Below, in pieces: positions 18,333-33,492 of a DNA stretch of 64,000 nucleotides. The position numbers and the translations under genes were made by a program. Each line of letters starts with the position of its first letter. The stretch's first letter is position 1. Where the stretch lies: positions 10,352,729 through 10,416,728 of the forward strand of contig CM055885.1 of the NCBI GenBank assembly GCA_029582165.1, in the 5' to 3' direction. The DNA is from Portulaca oleracea. Taxonomy: Eukaryota > Streptophyta > Magnoliopsida > Caryophyllales > Portulacaceae. Under the pieces are notes generated by a model. That model worked only from the letters and a program-made list of their open reading frames with translations, had not been told where the DNA came from and made no database searches.

Positions 18333-20699
18333 TGTAGGACCGGGGAAATTCCCGTTCAGGGAAATTGTTCTCGGATGCGCTACTTAAAGATCGGGAGCCG
18401 ACTAAGGTTGCTTAATCCTTAAATAAGGATATCTTTATTTTCGAAATTCATTATCGGGATAATGACAATTTATTTATTTATAAATCCGTTTTTATTTATT
18501 TAAACACTCGAAATTACATCGAAATACTTTAAGAAATAAATTAAATATCGACCAAACATTCGACCCATGCCCAACAGAAGGCAAACGGGCCGCCATAGAA
18601 AGTGAAAACCCGCGCGGGTTTTAATACTCCATGGGCCGGACCGTGCGCTTTTGTTCGCCAGAGAAGATGGGTTAAAATTGATAAAACCCGCGGGGGTTTT
18701 TATCAACTTCTGGCCCATTTTCTCTCGGTTTTAAACTTGGATTAATGTGTGGAAAATATTAAACAATTTTTAAATATTTTCGTGTAAATTCGTATGTTTA
18801 GAATAATTAAACGGGTTATAAAAGAATTAAGAGTCGCCAGTCGATTTAAGGAAACCGACAAACCTTAAAAAGATAATAAAAATAACTCCGGTCTACGAAA
18901 CCCGATTCTAAGTTCGGGGGTAAGGTTATGAATTTGAGAATTATAAGAACTCTCGAATTCGCCAGTTAGAAAACAAACTCTACTAAAATCGACATTAAAA
19001 TGAAAAAGAGCGGGGAGAAGTTTAATTAATTTCACGAATTTATATTTTCATCATGCAATATAAAGTGGGGTTTTTGTTTACAAAATATGCACAAGTAAAG
19101 GAATTAACGTACAAATTACATAATTAAACAACGATAATAAAGAAAGCAATAAAGCGAACCTCTTTTGATTTTAGAAGTCCGAATGTGCCGGTTGAAACTC
19201 TTGACTTTGCTTTGACTTTGGAATTTGATGGAAAGATAGAAGTGGTTTAGGAAATGGTATTAGGGTGATGATATGGATTTGACAAAACTGATTAGGAGAG
19301 GTTTAGAGAGTGATTATGGATGAAGGAATTTTAAGAGAGTTTGGGTGATAATGATGATATTGGTTGATGGAAATGAATGGAATGGAGGGGGGTATTTATA
19401 GGTGAAGGAGGTGACTTTTAGGAGGGAAAATCATGGGGACACATCCCTTGGATCATGCCATGCAATCACAAAGTCAATTCAAATGCACATGGGCTAATGT
19501 CATGGGGGTGATCAAGATTTTGGCGTCGGATTCAAATAGAAAACCCACGCGGGTTTTAAATAATCTCGCACGGATCGCTGACGTGGACGGAGCAAAACGA
19601 CGCGCTTTGGCCGGTCGAAAACCCGCGCGGGTTTTGAAGCAGCTGAGCTGGGGCGCGCCTTGGTTGGTTTTGTTTCTGGGCCGTCTCCTTTGATTAAAAC
19701 CCGTGTGGGTTTTGACAGTCTTCGGGGCCAAATTTGCTGACTGGGATTCGAAATGGTGGGCATATGTATGTGGAAAGGGTTGACAATGAACGCTTTTTGT
19801 GGTAGGATGGCCCGATAACTTTTCATTGATGGAGACCCAGTGGCTTGGCTTTCCTTCTAGCCTCTTTCTTGTTGCTCATGATTTGTACACTTGCCCCGGT
19901 ACTAATTCCGATGTCTACAGAGAGCCCCCACTTTGATCGAGTCCGAATAGGACGAAGGTCAAAGTAGACTTGATGTCTGTCTTAATGCTGGCGGTGCTCT
20001 TTTATATGGCGCCCACATGATCTTGTTGATGATGTTGTCGTCTGTAACCTTTAGGTGGCAACCGTTGGACGACTGCTGCTGAAGATGTCGTTGGAGACAT
20101 TTATGTGGAATCTGTTGCACGACTAACGCTGATGAAGAGGTCGTCGGTAACCTTTAGGTGACAACCGTTGGACGAATGATGCTGCGAATTTCGTTGGAGA
20201 CCTTTAAGTGGAATCCGTTCGGAAGACTGTGTTGCTAATGAGGTCGTCGGTAACCTTTAGGTTGTAACCATTGGATGAATGATGTTGAAAATGTCGTTGG
20301 AGACCTTTATGTGGCATCCATTTGAACGACTACTGTTGCTAACATCGTTAGAGACCTTTATGAGGAACCCAATGGATGACTGTTGCTGACGACATCGTTG
20401 GAGGCCTTTAAGTGGCGACCGTTGGACGACTGTCATTGACGACATCGTGGGAGGCCTTTAGGTGGCAACCGTTGAACGACTGTCGCTGATGGTGCTCTTT
20501 TATGTGGCTACCGGATGATGGTACTCTTTTATGTGGCTACCGGATGATGGTGCTCTTTTATGCGGCAACCAGATGATGGTGTTCTTTTATGTGGCAACTT
20601 GAAAATCACAAGAAAATGATGAGGTATTTATAGGTTGAGAGGTGAGGGATGAGGATGGAAAGATGAGCGAACACGTCCCAAGAATAATGCCCTCCATGC
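18333..20699 (-). repeat. Array unit 2
   Basis: LTR 18333-19919 (1,587 bp), spacer 19920-20699. The LTR lacks about 190 bp at about 19741, joining 'gctgactggg' to 'attcgaaatgg' at a TGGG microhomology. That removes the fourth U3 palindrome. Confidence 0.93.
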
Positions 20700-23175
20700 T
20701 GTAGAACCGGGGAAATTCCCGTTCAGGGAAATTGTTCAGGGATATCTTTATTTTCGAAATTCATTATCGGGATAATGACAATTTGTTTATTTATAAATCC
20801 ATTTTTATTTATTTAAACACTCGAAATTACATCGAAATATTTTAAGAAATAAATTAAATATCGACCAAGCATTCGACTCATGCCCAACATAAGGCAAACG
20901 GGCCGCTATATAAAGGGAAAACCTGCGCGGGTTTTAATACTCCATGGGCCGGACCGTGCGCTTTTGTTGGCCAGAGAAGATGGGTTAAAATTGATAAAAC
21001 CCGCGGGGGTTTTTATCAACTTCTGGCCAATTTCTCTCGGTTTTAATCTTGGATTAATGTGTGGAAAATATTAAACAATTTTTAAATATTTTCGTGTAAA
21101 TTCGTATGTTTAAAATAATTAAACGGGTTATAAAAGAATTAAGAGTCGCCAGTCGATTTAAGGAAACCGACAAACCTTAAAAAGATAATAAAAATAAATC
21201 CGGTCTACGAAACCCGATTCTAAGTTCAGGGGTAAGGTTATGAATTTGAGAATTATAAGAACTCTCGAATTCGCCAGTTAGAAAACAAACTCTACTAAAA
21301 TCGACATTAAATGAAAAAGAGCGGGGAAAAGTTTAATTAATTTCACGAATTTATATTTTCATCATGCAATATAAAGTGGGGTTTTTGTTTACAAAATATG
21401 CGCAAGTAAAGGAATTAACGTACAAATTACATAATTAAACAACAATAATAAAGAAAGCAATAAAGCGAACCTCTTTTGATTTTAGAAGTCCGAATGCGCC
21501 GGTTGAAACTCTTGACTTTGCCTTGACTTTGGAATTTGATGGAAAGATAGAAGTGGTTTAGGAAATGGTATTAGGGTGATGATATGGATTTGACAAAACT
21601 GATTAGGAGAGGTTTAGAGAGTGATTATGGATGAAGGAATTTTAAGAGAGTTTGTGTGATAATGATGATATTGGTTGATGGAAATGAATGGAATGGAGGG
21701 GGGTATTTATAGGTGAAGGAGGTGAGTTTTAGGAGGGAAAATCATGGGGACACATCCCTTGGATCATGCCATGCAATCACAATGTCAATTCAAATGCACA
21801 TGGGCTAATGTCATGGGGGTGATCAAGATTTTGGCGTCGGATTCAAATAGAAAACCCACGCCGGTTTTAAATAATCTCGCACGGATCGGCGTGGGCCGGA
21901 GCAAAACGACGCTTTGGCGGTCTCAAATCATGGAGTTTTGAAGCAGCTGAGCCGGGGCGCGCCTTGGGTTGGTTTTGTTTCTGGGCCGTCTCCTTTGATT
22001 AAAACCCGTGCGGGTTTTGACAGTCTTTGGGGCCAAATTTGCTGACTGGGCCTGTTTTCTAGGCCTGACAATTGTTAAAACCTGCGTGGGTTTTGTAATC
22101 TCTAAGTGCAACTTCGAACGGCCATAACTGTTTTATCCGGACTCCGATTGAGGCAATTCAAAAGGCGTTGGAAAGCTTATGATGTGTACTTTACTGTCAT
22201 CAAACGAAATAGGGCCAAAGAGACTTGTAGAAAAAATGGGATTCGAAACGGTGGGCATATGTATGTGGAAAGGGTTGACAATGAAGGCTTTTTGGGGTAG
22301 GATGGCCCGATAACTTTTCATTGATGGAGACCCAGTGGCTTGGCTTTCCTTCTAGCCTCTTTCTTGTTGCTCATGATTTGTACACTTGTCCCGGTACTAA
22401 ATCCGGTGTCTACAGAGAGCCCCCACTTTGATCGAGTCCGAATAGGACGAGGGTCAAAGTAGACTTTTGTCTGTCTTAATGCTGGCGGTGCTATTTTATA
22501 TAGCGCCCACATGATCTTGTTGATGATGTGGTCGTCTGTGACCTTTAGGTGGCAACCGTTGGACGACTGCTGCTGAAGATGTCGTTGGAGACCTTTAAGT
22601 GGAATCCGTTGCATGACTAATGCTGATGAAGAGGTCGTCGGTAACCTTTAGGTCACAACCGTTGGACGACTGATGCTGAGAATTTCGTTGGAGACCTTTA
22701 AGTGGAATCCGTTCGGACGACTGGTGTTGCTGATGAGGTCGTCGGTAACCTTTAGGTTGTAACCATTGGATGAATGATGTTGAAAATGTCGTTGGAGACC
22801 TTTATGTGGCATCCGTTTGAACGACTACTGTTGCTAACATCGTTAGAGACCTTTATGAGGAACCCAATGGAAGACTGTTGCTGACGACATCGTTGGAGGC
22901 CTTTGAGTGGCGACCGTTGGACGACTGTCATTGACGACATCGTGGGAGGCCTTTAGGTGGCAACCGTTAAGCGACTGTCGCTGATGGTGCTCTTTTATGT
23001 GGCTACCGGATGATGGTACTCTTTTATGTGGCTACCGGATGATGGTGCTCTTTTTTGCGGCAACCGGATGATGGTGTTCTTTTATGTGGCAACTTTAAAA
23101 TCACAAGAAAATTATGAGGTATTTATAGGTTGAGAGGTCAGGGATGAGGATGGAAGGATGAGCGAACACGTCCCA
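20700..23175 (-). repeat. Array unit 3
   Basis: LTR 20700-22414 (1,715 bp), spacer from 22415. Small deletion near 20736 ('gaaattgttc' joined to 'agggatatc'), and the palindrome at about 21930 is destroyed. The spacer ends at about 23175, where a deletion removes the joint with the next LTR. Confidence 0.9.
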
Positions 23176-25003
23176 AAAATATTTTAAGAAATAAATTAAA
23201 TATCGACCAAACATTCGACCCATGCCCAACAGAAGGCAAACGGGCCGCCATAGAAAGGGAAAACTCGCGCGGGTTTTAATACTCCATGGCCGGACCGTGC
23301 GCTTTTGTTGGCTAGAGAAGATGGGTTAAAATTGATAAAACCCGCGGGGGTTTTTATCAACTTCTGGCCCAATTTCTTGGATTAATGTGTTGAAAATATT
23401 AAACAATTTTTAAATATTTTCGTGTAAATTCGTATGTTTAAAATAATTAAACGGGTTATAAAAGAATTAAGAGTCGCCAGTCGATTTAAGGAAACCGACA
23501 AACCTTAAAAAGATAATAAAAATAACTCCGGTCTACGAAACCCGATTCTAAATTCGAGGGTAAGGTTATGAATTTGAGAATTATAAGAACTCTCGAATTC
23601 GCCAATTAGAAAACAAACTCTACTAAAATCGACATTAAAATGAAAAAGAGCGGGGAAAAGTTTAATTAATTTCACGAATTTATATTTTCATCATGCAATA
23701 TAAAGTGGGGTTTTTGTTTACAAAATATGCGCAAGTAAAGGAATTAACGTACAAATTACATAATTAAACAACAATAATAAAGAAAGCAATAAAGCGAACC
23801 TCTTTTGATTTTAGAAGTCCGAATGCGCCGGTTGAAACTCTTGACTTTGCCTTGACTTTGGAATTTGATGGAAAGATAGAAGTGGTTTAGGAAATGGTAT
23901 TAGGGTGATGATATGGATTTGACAAAACTGATTAGGAGAGGTTTAGAGAGTGATTATGGATGAAGGAATTTTAAAAGAGTCTGGGTGATAATGATGATAT
24001 TGGTTGATGGAAATGAATGGAATGGAGGGGGGTATTTATAGGTGAAGGAGGTGAGTTTTAGGAGGGAAAATCATGGGGACACATCCCTTGGATCATGCCA
24101 TGCAATCACAAAGTCAATCCAAAATCCACGCGGGTTTTGAAGCAGCTGAGCCGGGGCGCGCCTTGGGTTGGTTTTGTTTCTGGGCCGTCTACTTTGATTA
24201 AAACCCGTGCGGGTTTTGACAGTCTTTGGGCCCAAATTTGCTGACTCGGCCTGTTTTCTAGGCCTGAAAATTGTTAAAACCCGCGTGGGTTTTGAAATCT
24301 CTAAGTGCAACTTCGAACGACCATAACTGTTTTATCCGGACTCCGATTGAGGCAATTCAAAAGGCGTTGGACGACTGCTAATGAAGATGTCGTTGGAGAC
24401 CTTTAAGTGGAATCCGTTGCACGACTAAGGCTGATGAAGATGTCGTCGGTAACCTTCAGGTCACAACCGTTGGACGACTGATGCTGAGAATTTCGTTGGA
24501 GACCTTTAAGTGGAATCCGTTCGGACGACTGGTGTTGCTGATGAGGTCGTCGGTAACCTTTAGGTTGTAACCATTGGATGAATGATGTTGAAAATGTCAT
24601 TGGAGACCTTTATGTGGCATCCGTTTGAACGAATACTGTTGCTAACATCGTTAGAGACCTTTATGAGGAACCCAATGGACGACTGTTGCTGACGACATCG
24701 TCGGAGGCCTTTAAGTGGCGACCGTTGGACGACTGTCATTGACGACATCGTGGGAGGCCTTTAGGTGGCAACCGTTGAACGACTGTCGCTGATGGTGCTC
24801 TTTTATGTGGCTACCGGATGATGGTACTCTTTTATGTGGCTACCGGATGATGGTGGTCTTTTATGCGGCAACCGGATGATGGTGTTCTTTTATGTGGCAA
24901 CTTGAAAATCACAAGAAAATGATGAGGTATTTATAGGTTGAGAGGTCAGGGATGAGGATGGAAGGATGAGCGATGAGGAACCCAAGAATAATGCCGTCCA
25001 TGC
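23176..25003 (-). repeat. Array unit 4 (both LTR ends lost)
   Basis: LTR fragment about 23176-24370. The left end is missing ('gtcccaaaaatattttaagaaa' joint), a deletion lies near 24118, and at 24364-24370 the LTR jumps straight into the 3'UTR subrepeats at a CGTTGG shared by both partners. LTR 5' end and polypurine tract are therefore absent. Spacer remnant to 25003. Confidence 0.88.
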
Positions 25004-26070
25004 TGTAGGACCGGGGAAATTCCCGTTCAGGGAAATTGTTCTCGGATGCACTACTTAATGATCGGGAGCCGACTAAGGATGCTTAATCCTTAAATAAGGA
25101 TATCTTTATTTTCGAAATTCATTATCGGGATAATGACAATTTATTTATTTATAAATCCGTTTTTATTTATTTAAACACTCGAAATTACATCGAAATATTT
25201 TAAGAAATAAATTAAATATCGACCAAACATTCGACCCATGCCCAACAGAAGGCAAACGGGCCGCCATAGAAAGGGAAAACCCGCGCGGGATTTAATACTC
25301 CACGGGCCAGACCGTGCACTTTTGTTGGCCAGAGAAGATGGGTTAAAATTGATAAAACCCGCGGGGGTATTATCAATTCTGGCCCAATTTCTCTCGGTTT
25401 TAACATTGGATTAATGTGTGGAAAATATTAAACAATTTTTAAATATTTTCGTGTAAATTCGTATGTTTAAAATAATTAAACGGGTTATAAAAGAATTAAG
25501 AGTCGCCAGTCGATTTAAGGAAACCGACAAACCTTAAAAAGATAAAAAAAATAACTTCGGTCTACGAAACCAGATTCTAAGTTCTGGGGTAAGGTTATGA
25601 ATTTGAGAATTATAAGAACTCTCGAATTCGCCAGTTAGAAAACTAACTCTACTAAAATCGACATTAAAATGAAAAAGAGCGGGGAGAAATTTAATTAATT
25701 TCACGAATTTATATTTTCATCATGCAATACAAAATGGGGTTTTTGTTTACAAAATATGCACAAGTAAAGGAATTAACGTACAAATTACATAATTAAACAA
25801 CGATAATAAAGAAAGCAATAAAGCGAACCTCTTTTGATTTTAGAAGTCCGAATGCGCCGGTTGAAACTCTTGACTTTGCCTTGACTTTGGAATTTGATGG
25901 AAAGATAGAAGTGGTTTAGGAAATGGTATTAGGGTGATGATATGGATTTGACAAAACTGATTAGGAGAGGTTTAGAGAGTGATTATGGATGAAGGAATTT
26001 ATAGGTTGAGAGGTCAGGGATGAGGATGGAAGGATGAGCGAACACGTCCCAAGAATAATGCCCTCCATGC
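25004..26070 (-). repeat. Array unit 5 (LTR truncated)
   Basis: LTR fragment 25004 to about 25999, then directly the captured-flank tail (about 26000-26070). Joint at a shared ATTT ('gaaggaattt|ataggttgag'). U3, polypurine tract and all 3'UTR subrepeats are lost. Confidence 0.88.
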
Positions 26071-28565
26071 TGTAGGACCGGGGAAATTCCCGTTCAGGGA
26101 AATTGTTCTCGGATGCGGTTTTTAATGATCGGGAGCCGACTAAGGTTGCTTAATCCTTAAATAAGGATATCTTTATTTTCGAAATTCATTATCGGGATAA
26201 TGACAATTTATTTATTTATAAATCCATTTTTATTTATTTAAACACTCGAAATTACATCGAAATATTTTAAGAAAAAAATTAAATATCGACCAAACATTCG
26301 ACCCATGCCCAACAGAAGGCAAACGGGCCGCCATAGAAAGGGAAAACCCGCGCGGGTTTTAATACTCCATGGGCCGGACCGTGCGCTTTTGTTGGCCAGA
26401 GAAGATGGGTTAAAATTGATAAAACCCGCGGGGGTTTTTATCAACATCTGCCCCAATTTCTCTCGGTTTTAATCTTGGATTAATGTGTGGAAAATATTAA
26501 ACAATTTTTAAATATTTTCGTGTAAATTCGTATGTTTAGAATAATTAAACGGGTTATAAAAGAATTAAGAGTCGCCAGTCGATTTAAGGAAACCGACAAA
26601 CCTTAAAAAGATAATAAAAATAACTCCGGTCTACGAAACCCGATTCTAAGTTCGGGGGTAAGGTTATGAATTTGAGAATTATAAGAACTCTCGAATTGGA
26701 TTAGAAAACTAACTCTACTAAAATCGACATTAAAATGAAAAAGAGCGGGGAGAAATTTAATTAATTTCACGAATTTATATTTTCATCATGCAATATAAAG
26801 TGGGGTTTTTGTTTACAAAATATGCACAAGTAAAGGAATTAACGTACAAATTACATAATTAAACAACGATAATAAAGAAAGCAATAAAGCGAACCTCTTT
26901 TGATTTTAGAAGTCCGAATGCGCCGGTTGAAACTCTTGACTTTGCCTTGACTTTGGAATTTGATGGAAAGATAGAAGTGGTTTAGGAAATGGTATTAGGG
27001 TGATGATATGGATTTGACAAAACTGATTAGGAGAGGTTTAGAGAGTGATTATGGATGAAGGAATTTTAAGAGAGTTTGGGTGATAATGATGATATTGGTT
27101 GATGGAAATGAATGGAATGGAGGGGGGTATTTATAGGTGAAGGAGGTGAGTTTTAGGAGGGAAAATCATGGGGACACATCCCTTGGATCTTGCCATGCAA
27201 TCACAAAGTCAATTCAAATGCACATGGGCTAATGTCATGGGGGTGATCAAGATTTTGGCGCCGGATTCAAATAGAAAACTCACGCGGGTTTTAAATAATC
27301 TCGCACGGATGGCTGACGTGGACGGAGCAAAGCAGCGCTTTGGCGGTCCAAAATCCGCGAGTTTTGAAGCAATGGCCGGCGCGCCTTGGGTTGGTTTTGT
27401 TTCTGGGCCGTCTCCTTTGATTAAAACCCGTGCGGGTTTTGGCGGTCTTTTGGGCCAATTTGTTGGCTGTTTAGGCCTGACAATTGTTAAAACCCGCGTG
27501 GGTTTTGAATTCTCTAAGTGCAACTTCGAACGACCATAACTGTTTTATCCGGACTTCGATTGAGGCAATTCAAAAGGCGTTGGAAAGCAAAGAGACTTGT
27601 GGAAAAAATGGGATTCGAAATGGTGGGCATATGTATGTGGAAAGGGTTGACAATGAAGGCTTTTTGTGGTTGGATGGCCCGATAACTTTTCATTGATTGA
27701 GACCCAGTGGTTTGGCTTTCCTTCTAGCCTCTTTCTTGTTGCTCATGATTTGTACACTTGTCTCGGTACTAAATCCGGTGTCTACAGAGAGCCCCCACTT
27801 TGATCGAGTCCGAATAGGACGAAGGTCAATGTAGACTTGATGTCTGTCTTAATGCTGGCGGTGCTATTTTATATAGCGCCCACATGATCTTGTTGATGAT
27901 GTGGTCGTCTGTAACCTTTAGGTGGCAACCGTTGGACGACTGCTGCTGAAGATGTCGTTGGAGACCTTTAAGTGGAATCCGTTGCACGACTAACGCTGAT
28001 GAAGAGGTCGTCGGTAACCTTTAGGTCACAACCGTTGGACGACTGATGCTGAGAATTTCGTTGGAGACCATTAAGTGGAATCCGTTCGGACGACTGGAGC
28101 TGCTGATGAGGTCGTCGGTAACCTTAATGTTGTAACCATTGGATGAATGATGTTGAAAATGTCGTTGGAGACCTTTATGTGGCATCCGTTTGAACGACTA
28201 CTGTTGCTAACATCGTTAGAGACCTTTATGAGGAACCCAATGGGCGGTATTTCTTGCGACATCGTTGGAGGCCTTTAAGTGGCGACCGTTGGACGACTGT
28301 CATTGAGACCTCGTGGGAGGCCTTTAGGTGGCAACCGTTGAATGACTGTCGCTGATGGTGCTCTTTTATGTGGCTACCGGATGATGGTATTCTTTTATGT
28401 GGCTACCGGATGATGGTGCTCTTTTGTGCGGCAACCGGATGATGGTGTTCTTTAATGTGGCAACTTGAAAATCACAAGAAAATGATGAGGTATTTATAGG
28501 TTGAGAGGTGAGGGATGAGGATGGAAGGATGAGCGAACACGTCCCAAGAATAATGCCCTCCATGC
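26071..28565 (-). repeat. Array unit 6
   Basis: LTR 26071-27786 (1,716 bp), spacer 27787-28565. First clear unit of subfamily B: 'cttgtctcgg', 'ggtcaatgtagac', 'gctattttatatagcgccc', 'gatgtggtcg', 'cattgattgag'. Small deletions near 27340-27370, 27435-27475 and 27590. Confidence 0.93.
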
Positions 28566-30942
28566 TGTAGGACCGGGGAAATTCCCGTTCAGGGAAATTG
28601 TTCTCGGATGCGCTACTTAATGATCGGGAGCCGACTAAGGATGCTTAATCCTTAAATAAGGAAATCATTATTTTCGAAATTCATTATCGGGATAATGACA
28701 ATTTATTTATTTATAAATCCGTTTTTATTTATTTAAACACTCGAAATTATATCGAAATATTTTAAGAAATAAATTAAATATCGACCAAACATTCGACCCA
28801 TGCCCAACAGATGGCAAACGGGCCGCCATAGAAAGGGAAAACACGCTCGGGTTTTAATACTCCACGGGCCGGACCGTGCGCTTTTGTTGGCCAGAGAAGA
28901 TGGGTTAAAATTGATAAAACCCGCGGGGGTTTTTATCAACTTCTGGCCCAATTTCTCTCGGTTTTAACCTTGGATTAATGTGTGGAAAATATTAAACAAT
29001 TTTTAAATATTTTCGTGTAAATTCGTATGTTTAAAATAATTAAACGGGTTATAAAAGAATTAAGAGTCGCCAGTCGATTTAAGGAAACCGACAAACCTTA
29101 AAAAGATAATAAAAACAAACTCTACTAAAATCGACATTAAAATGAAAAAAAGCGGGGAGAAGTTTAATTAAATTCATGAATTTATATTTTCATCATGCAA
29201 TATAAAGTGGGGTTTTTGTTTACAAAATATGCACAAGTAAAGGAATTAACGTACAAATTACATAATTAAACAACGATAATAAAGAAAGTAATAAAGCGAA
29301 CCTCTTTTGATTAGGGTGATGATATGGATTTGACAAAACTGATTAGGAGAGGTTTAGAGAGTGATTATGGATGAAGGAATTTTAAGAGAGTTTGGGTGAT
29401 AATGATGATATTGGTTGATGGAAATGAATGGAATGGAGGGGGGTATTTATAGGTGAAGGAGGTGAGTTTTAGGAGGGAAAATCATGGGGACACATCCCTT
29501 GGATCATGCCTTGCAATCGAAAAGTCAATTCAAATGCACATGGGCTAATGTCATGGGGGTGATCAAGATTTTGGCGCCGGATTCAAATAGAAAACTCACG
29601 CGGGTTTTAAATAATCTCGCACGGATGGCTGACGTGGACGGAGCAAAACGACGCGCTTTGGCCGGTCCAAAATCCGCGCGGGTTTTGAAGCAGCTGAGCC
29701 GGGGCGCGCCTTGGGTTGGTTTTGTTTCTGGGCCCTCTCCTTTGATTAAAACCCGTGTGGGTTTTGACAGTCTTTGCGGCCACATTTGCTGACTGGGCCT
29801 GTTTTCTAGGCCTGACAATTGTTAAAACCCGCGTGGGTTTTGAAATCTCTAAGTGCAACTTCGAACGACCATAACTTTTTTATCCGGACTTCGATTGAGG
29901 CAATTCAAAAGGCGTTGGAAAGCTTATGATGTTTACTTTACTCTCATCAAACGAAATAGGGCCAAAGAGACTTGTGGAAAAAATGGGATTCGAAATGGAG
30001 GGCATATGTATGTGGAAAGGGTTGACAATGAAGGCTTTTTGTGGTAGGATGGCCCGATAACTTTTCATTGATTGAGACCCAGTGGTTTGGCTTTCCTTCT
30101 AGCCTCTTTCTTGTTGCTCATGATTTGTACACTTGTCTCGGTACTAAATCCGGTGTCTACAGAGAGCCCCCACTTTGATCGAGTCCGAATAGGACGAAGG
30201 TCAATGTAGACTTGATGTCTGTCTTAATGCTGGCGGTGCTATTTTATATAGCGCCCACATGATCTTGTTGATGATATGGTCGTCTGTAACCTTTAGGTGG
30301 CAACCGTTGGACGACTGCAGCTGAAGATGTCGTTGGAGACCTTTAAGTGGAATCCGTTGCACGACTAACGCTGATGAAGAGGTCGTCGATAACCTTTAGG
30401 TCACAACCGTTGGACGACTGATGCTGAGAATTTCGTTGGAGACCATTAAGTGGAATCCATTCGGACGACTGGTGCTACTGATGAGGTCGTCGGTAACCTT
30501 TAGGTTGTAACCATTGGATGAATGATGTTGAAAATGTCGTTGGAGACCTTTATGTGGCATCCGTTTGAACGACTATTGTTGCTAACATCGTTAGAGACCT
30601 TTATGAGGAACCCAATGGACGACTGTTGCTGACGACATCGTTGGAGGCCTTTAAGTGGCGACCGTTGGACGACTGTCATTGACGACCTCGTGGGAGGCCT
30701 TTAGGTGGCAACCGTTGAATGACTGTCGCTGATGGTGCTCTTTTATGTGGCTACCGGATGATGGTACTCTTTTATGTGGCTACCGGATGATGGTGCTCTT
30801 TTATGCGGCAACCGGATGATTGTGTTCTTTTATGTGGCAACTTGAAAATCACACGAAAATGATGAGGTATTTATAGGTTGAGAGGTGAGGAATGAGGATG
30901 GAAGGATGAGCGAACACGTCCCAAGAATAATGCCCTCCATGC
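28566..30942 (-). repeat. Array unit 7
   Basis: LTR 28566-30161 (1,596 bp), spacer 30162-30942. Subfamily B. Deletions near 29112 ('gataataaaa|acaaactc') and 29312 ('cttttgatt|agggtgatg'). Confidence 0.93.
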
Positions 30943-33492
30943 TGTAGGACCGGGGAAATTCCCGTTCAGGGAAATTGTTCTCGGATGCGCTACTTAATGA
31001 TCGGGAGCCGACTAAGGATGCTTAATCCTTAAATAAGGATATCTTTATTTTCGAAATTCATTATCGGGATAATGACAATTTATTTATTTATAAATCCGTT
31101 TTTATTTATTTAAACACTCGAAATTACATCGAAATATTTTAAGAAATAAATTAAATATCGACCAAACATTCGACCCATGCCCAACAGATGGCAAACGGGC
31201 CGCCATAGAAAGGGAAAACCCGCGCGGGTTTTAATACTCCACGGGCCGGACCGTGCGCTTTTGTTGGCCAGAGAAGATGGGTTAAAATTGATAAAAGCCC
31301 CGGGGGTTTTTATCAACTTCTAGCCCAATTTCTCTCGGTTTTAACCTTGGATTAATGTGTGGAAAATATTAAACAATTTTTAAATATTTTCGTGTAAATT
31401 CGTATGTTTAAAATAATTAAACGGGTTATAAAAGAATTAAGAGTCGCCAGTCGATTTAAGGAAACCGACAAACCTAAAAAAGATAATAAAAATAACTTCG
31501 GTCTACGAAACCCGATTCTAAGTTCGGGGGTAAGGTTATGAATTTGAGAATTATAAGAACTCTCGAATTCGCCAGTTAGAAAACTAACTCTACTAAAATC
31601 GACATTAAAATGAAAAAGAGCGGGGAGAAATTTAATTAATTTCACGAATTTATATTTTCATCATGCAATATAAAGTGGGGTTATTGTTTACAAAATATGC
31701 ACAAGTAAAGGAATTAACGTACAAATTACATAATTAAACAACGATAATAAAGAAAGCAATAAAGCGAACCTCTTTTGATTTTAGAAGTCCGAATCTGCGG
31801 TTGAAACTCTTGACTTTGCCTTGACTTTGGAATTTGATGGAAAGATAGAAGTGGTTTAGGAAATGGTATTAGGGTGATGATATGGATTTGACAAAACTGA
31901 TTAGGAGAGGTTTAGAGAGTGATTATGGATGAAGGAATTTTAAGAGAGTTTGGGTGATAATGATGATATTGGTTGATGGAAATGATTGGAATGGAGGGGG
32001 GTATTTATAGGTGAAGGAGGTGAGTTTTAGGAGGGAAAATCATGGGGACACATCCCTTGGATCATGTCATGCAATCACAAAGTCAATTCAAATGCACATG
32101 GGCTAATGTCATGGGGGTGATCAAGATTTTGGCGCCGGATTCAAATAGAAAATTCACGCGGGTTTTAAATAATCTCGCACGGATCGCTGACGTGGACGGA
32201 GCAAAACGACGCGCTTTGGCCGGTCCAAAATCCGCGGGTTTTAAGCGGTGGCCGGCGCGCCTTGGGTTGGTTTTGTTTCTGGGCCGTCTCCTTTGATTAA
32301 AACCCGTGCGGGTTTTGACAGTCTTTGGGGCCAAATTTGCTGACTGGGCCTGTTTTCTAGGCCTGACAATTGTTAAAACCCACGTGGGTTTTGAAATCTC
32401 TAAGTGCAACTTCGAACGACCATAACTGTTTTATCCGGACTTCGATTGAGGCAATTCAAAAGGCGTTGGAAAGCTTATGATGTGTACTTTACTCTCATCA
32501 AACGAAATAGGGCCAAAGAGACTTGTGGAAAAAATGGGATTCGAAATGGTGGGCATATGTATGTGGAAAGGGTTGACAATGAAGGCTTTTTGTGGTAGGA
32601 TGGCCCTATAACTTTTCATTGATTGAGACCCAGTGGTTTGGCTTTCCTTCTAGCCTCTTTCTTGTTGCTCATGATTTGTACACTTGTCTCGGTACTAAAT
32701 CCGGTGTCTATAGAGAGCCCCCACTTTGATCGAGTCCGAATAGGACGAAGGTCAATGTAGACTTGATGTCTGACTTAATGCTGGCGGTGCTATTTTATAT
32801 AGCGCCCACATGATCTTGTTGATGATGTGGTCGTCTGTAACCTTTAGGTGGCAACCGTTGGACGACTGCTGCTGAAGATGTCGTTGGAGACCTTTAAGTG
32901 GAATCCGTTGCACGACTAACGCTGATGAAGAGGTCGTCGGTAACCTTTAGGTCACAACCGTTGGACGACGATCTTTGAGAATTTCGTTGGAGACCATTAA
33001 GTGGAATCCATTCGGACGGTAGTCTTCTTGATGAGGTCTTCGGTAACCTTTAGGTTGTAACCATTGGATGAATGATGTTGAAAATGTCGTTGGAGACCAT
33101 TATGTGGCATCCGTTTGAACGACTATTGTTGCTAACATCGTTAGAGACCTTTATGAGGAACCCAATGGACGACTGTTGCTGACGACATCGTTGGAGGCCT
33201 TTAAGTGGCGACCGTTGGACGACTGTCATTGACGACCTCGTGGGAGGCCTTTAGGTGGCAACCGTTGAATGACTGTCGCTGATGGTGCTCTTTTATGTGG
33301 CTACCGGATGATGGTACTCTTTTATGTGGCTACCGGATGATGGTGCTCTTTTATGCGGCAACCGGATGATTGTGTTCTTTTATGTGGCAACTTGAAAATC
33401 ACAAGAAAATGATGAGGTATTTATAGGTTGAGAGGTGAGGAATGAGGATGGAAAGATGAGCGAACACGTCCCAAGAATAATGCCCTCCATGC
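30943..33492 (-). repeat. Array unit 8
   Basis: LTR 30943-32712 (1,770 bp), spacer 32713-33492. Shares private changes with unit 9: 'aaagccccgggggtttt', 'caaacctaaaaaag', LTR end 'gtctata', and 'tctgacttaatg'. One of the two is a recent duplicate of the other. Confidence 0.94.
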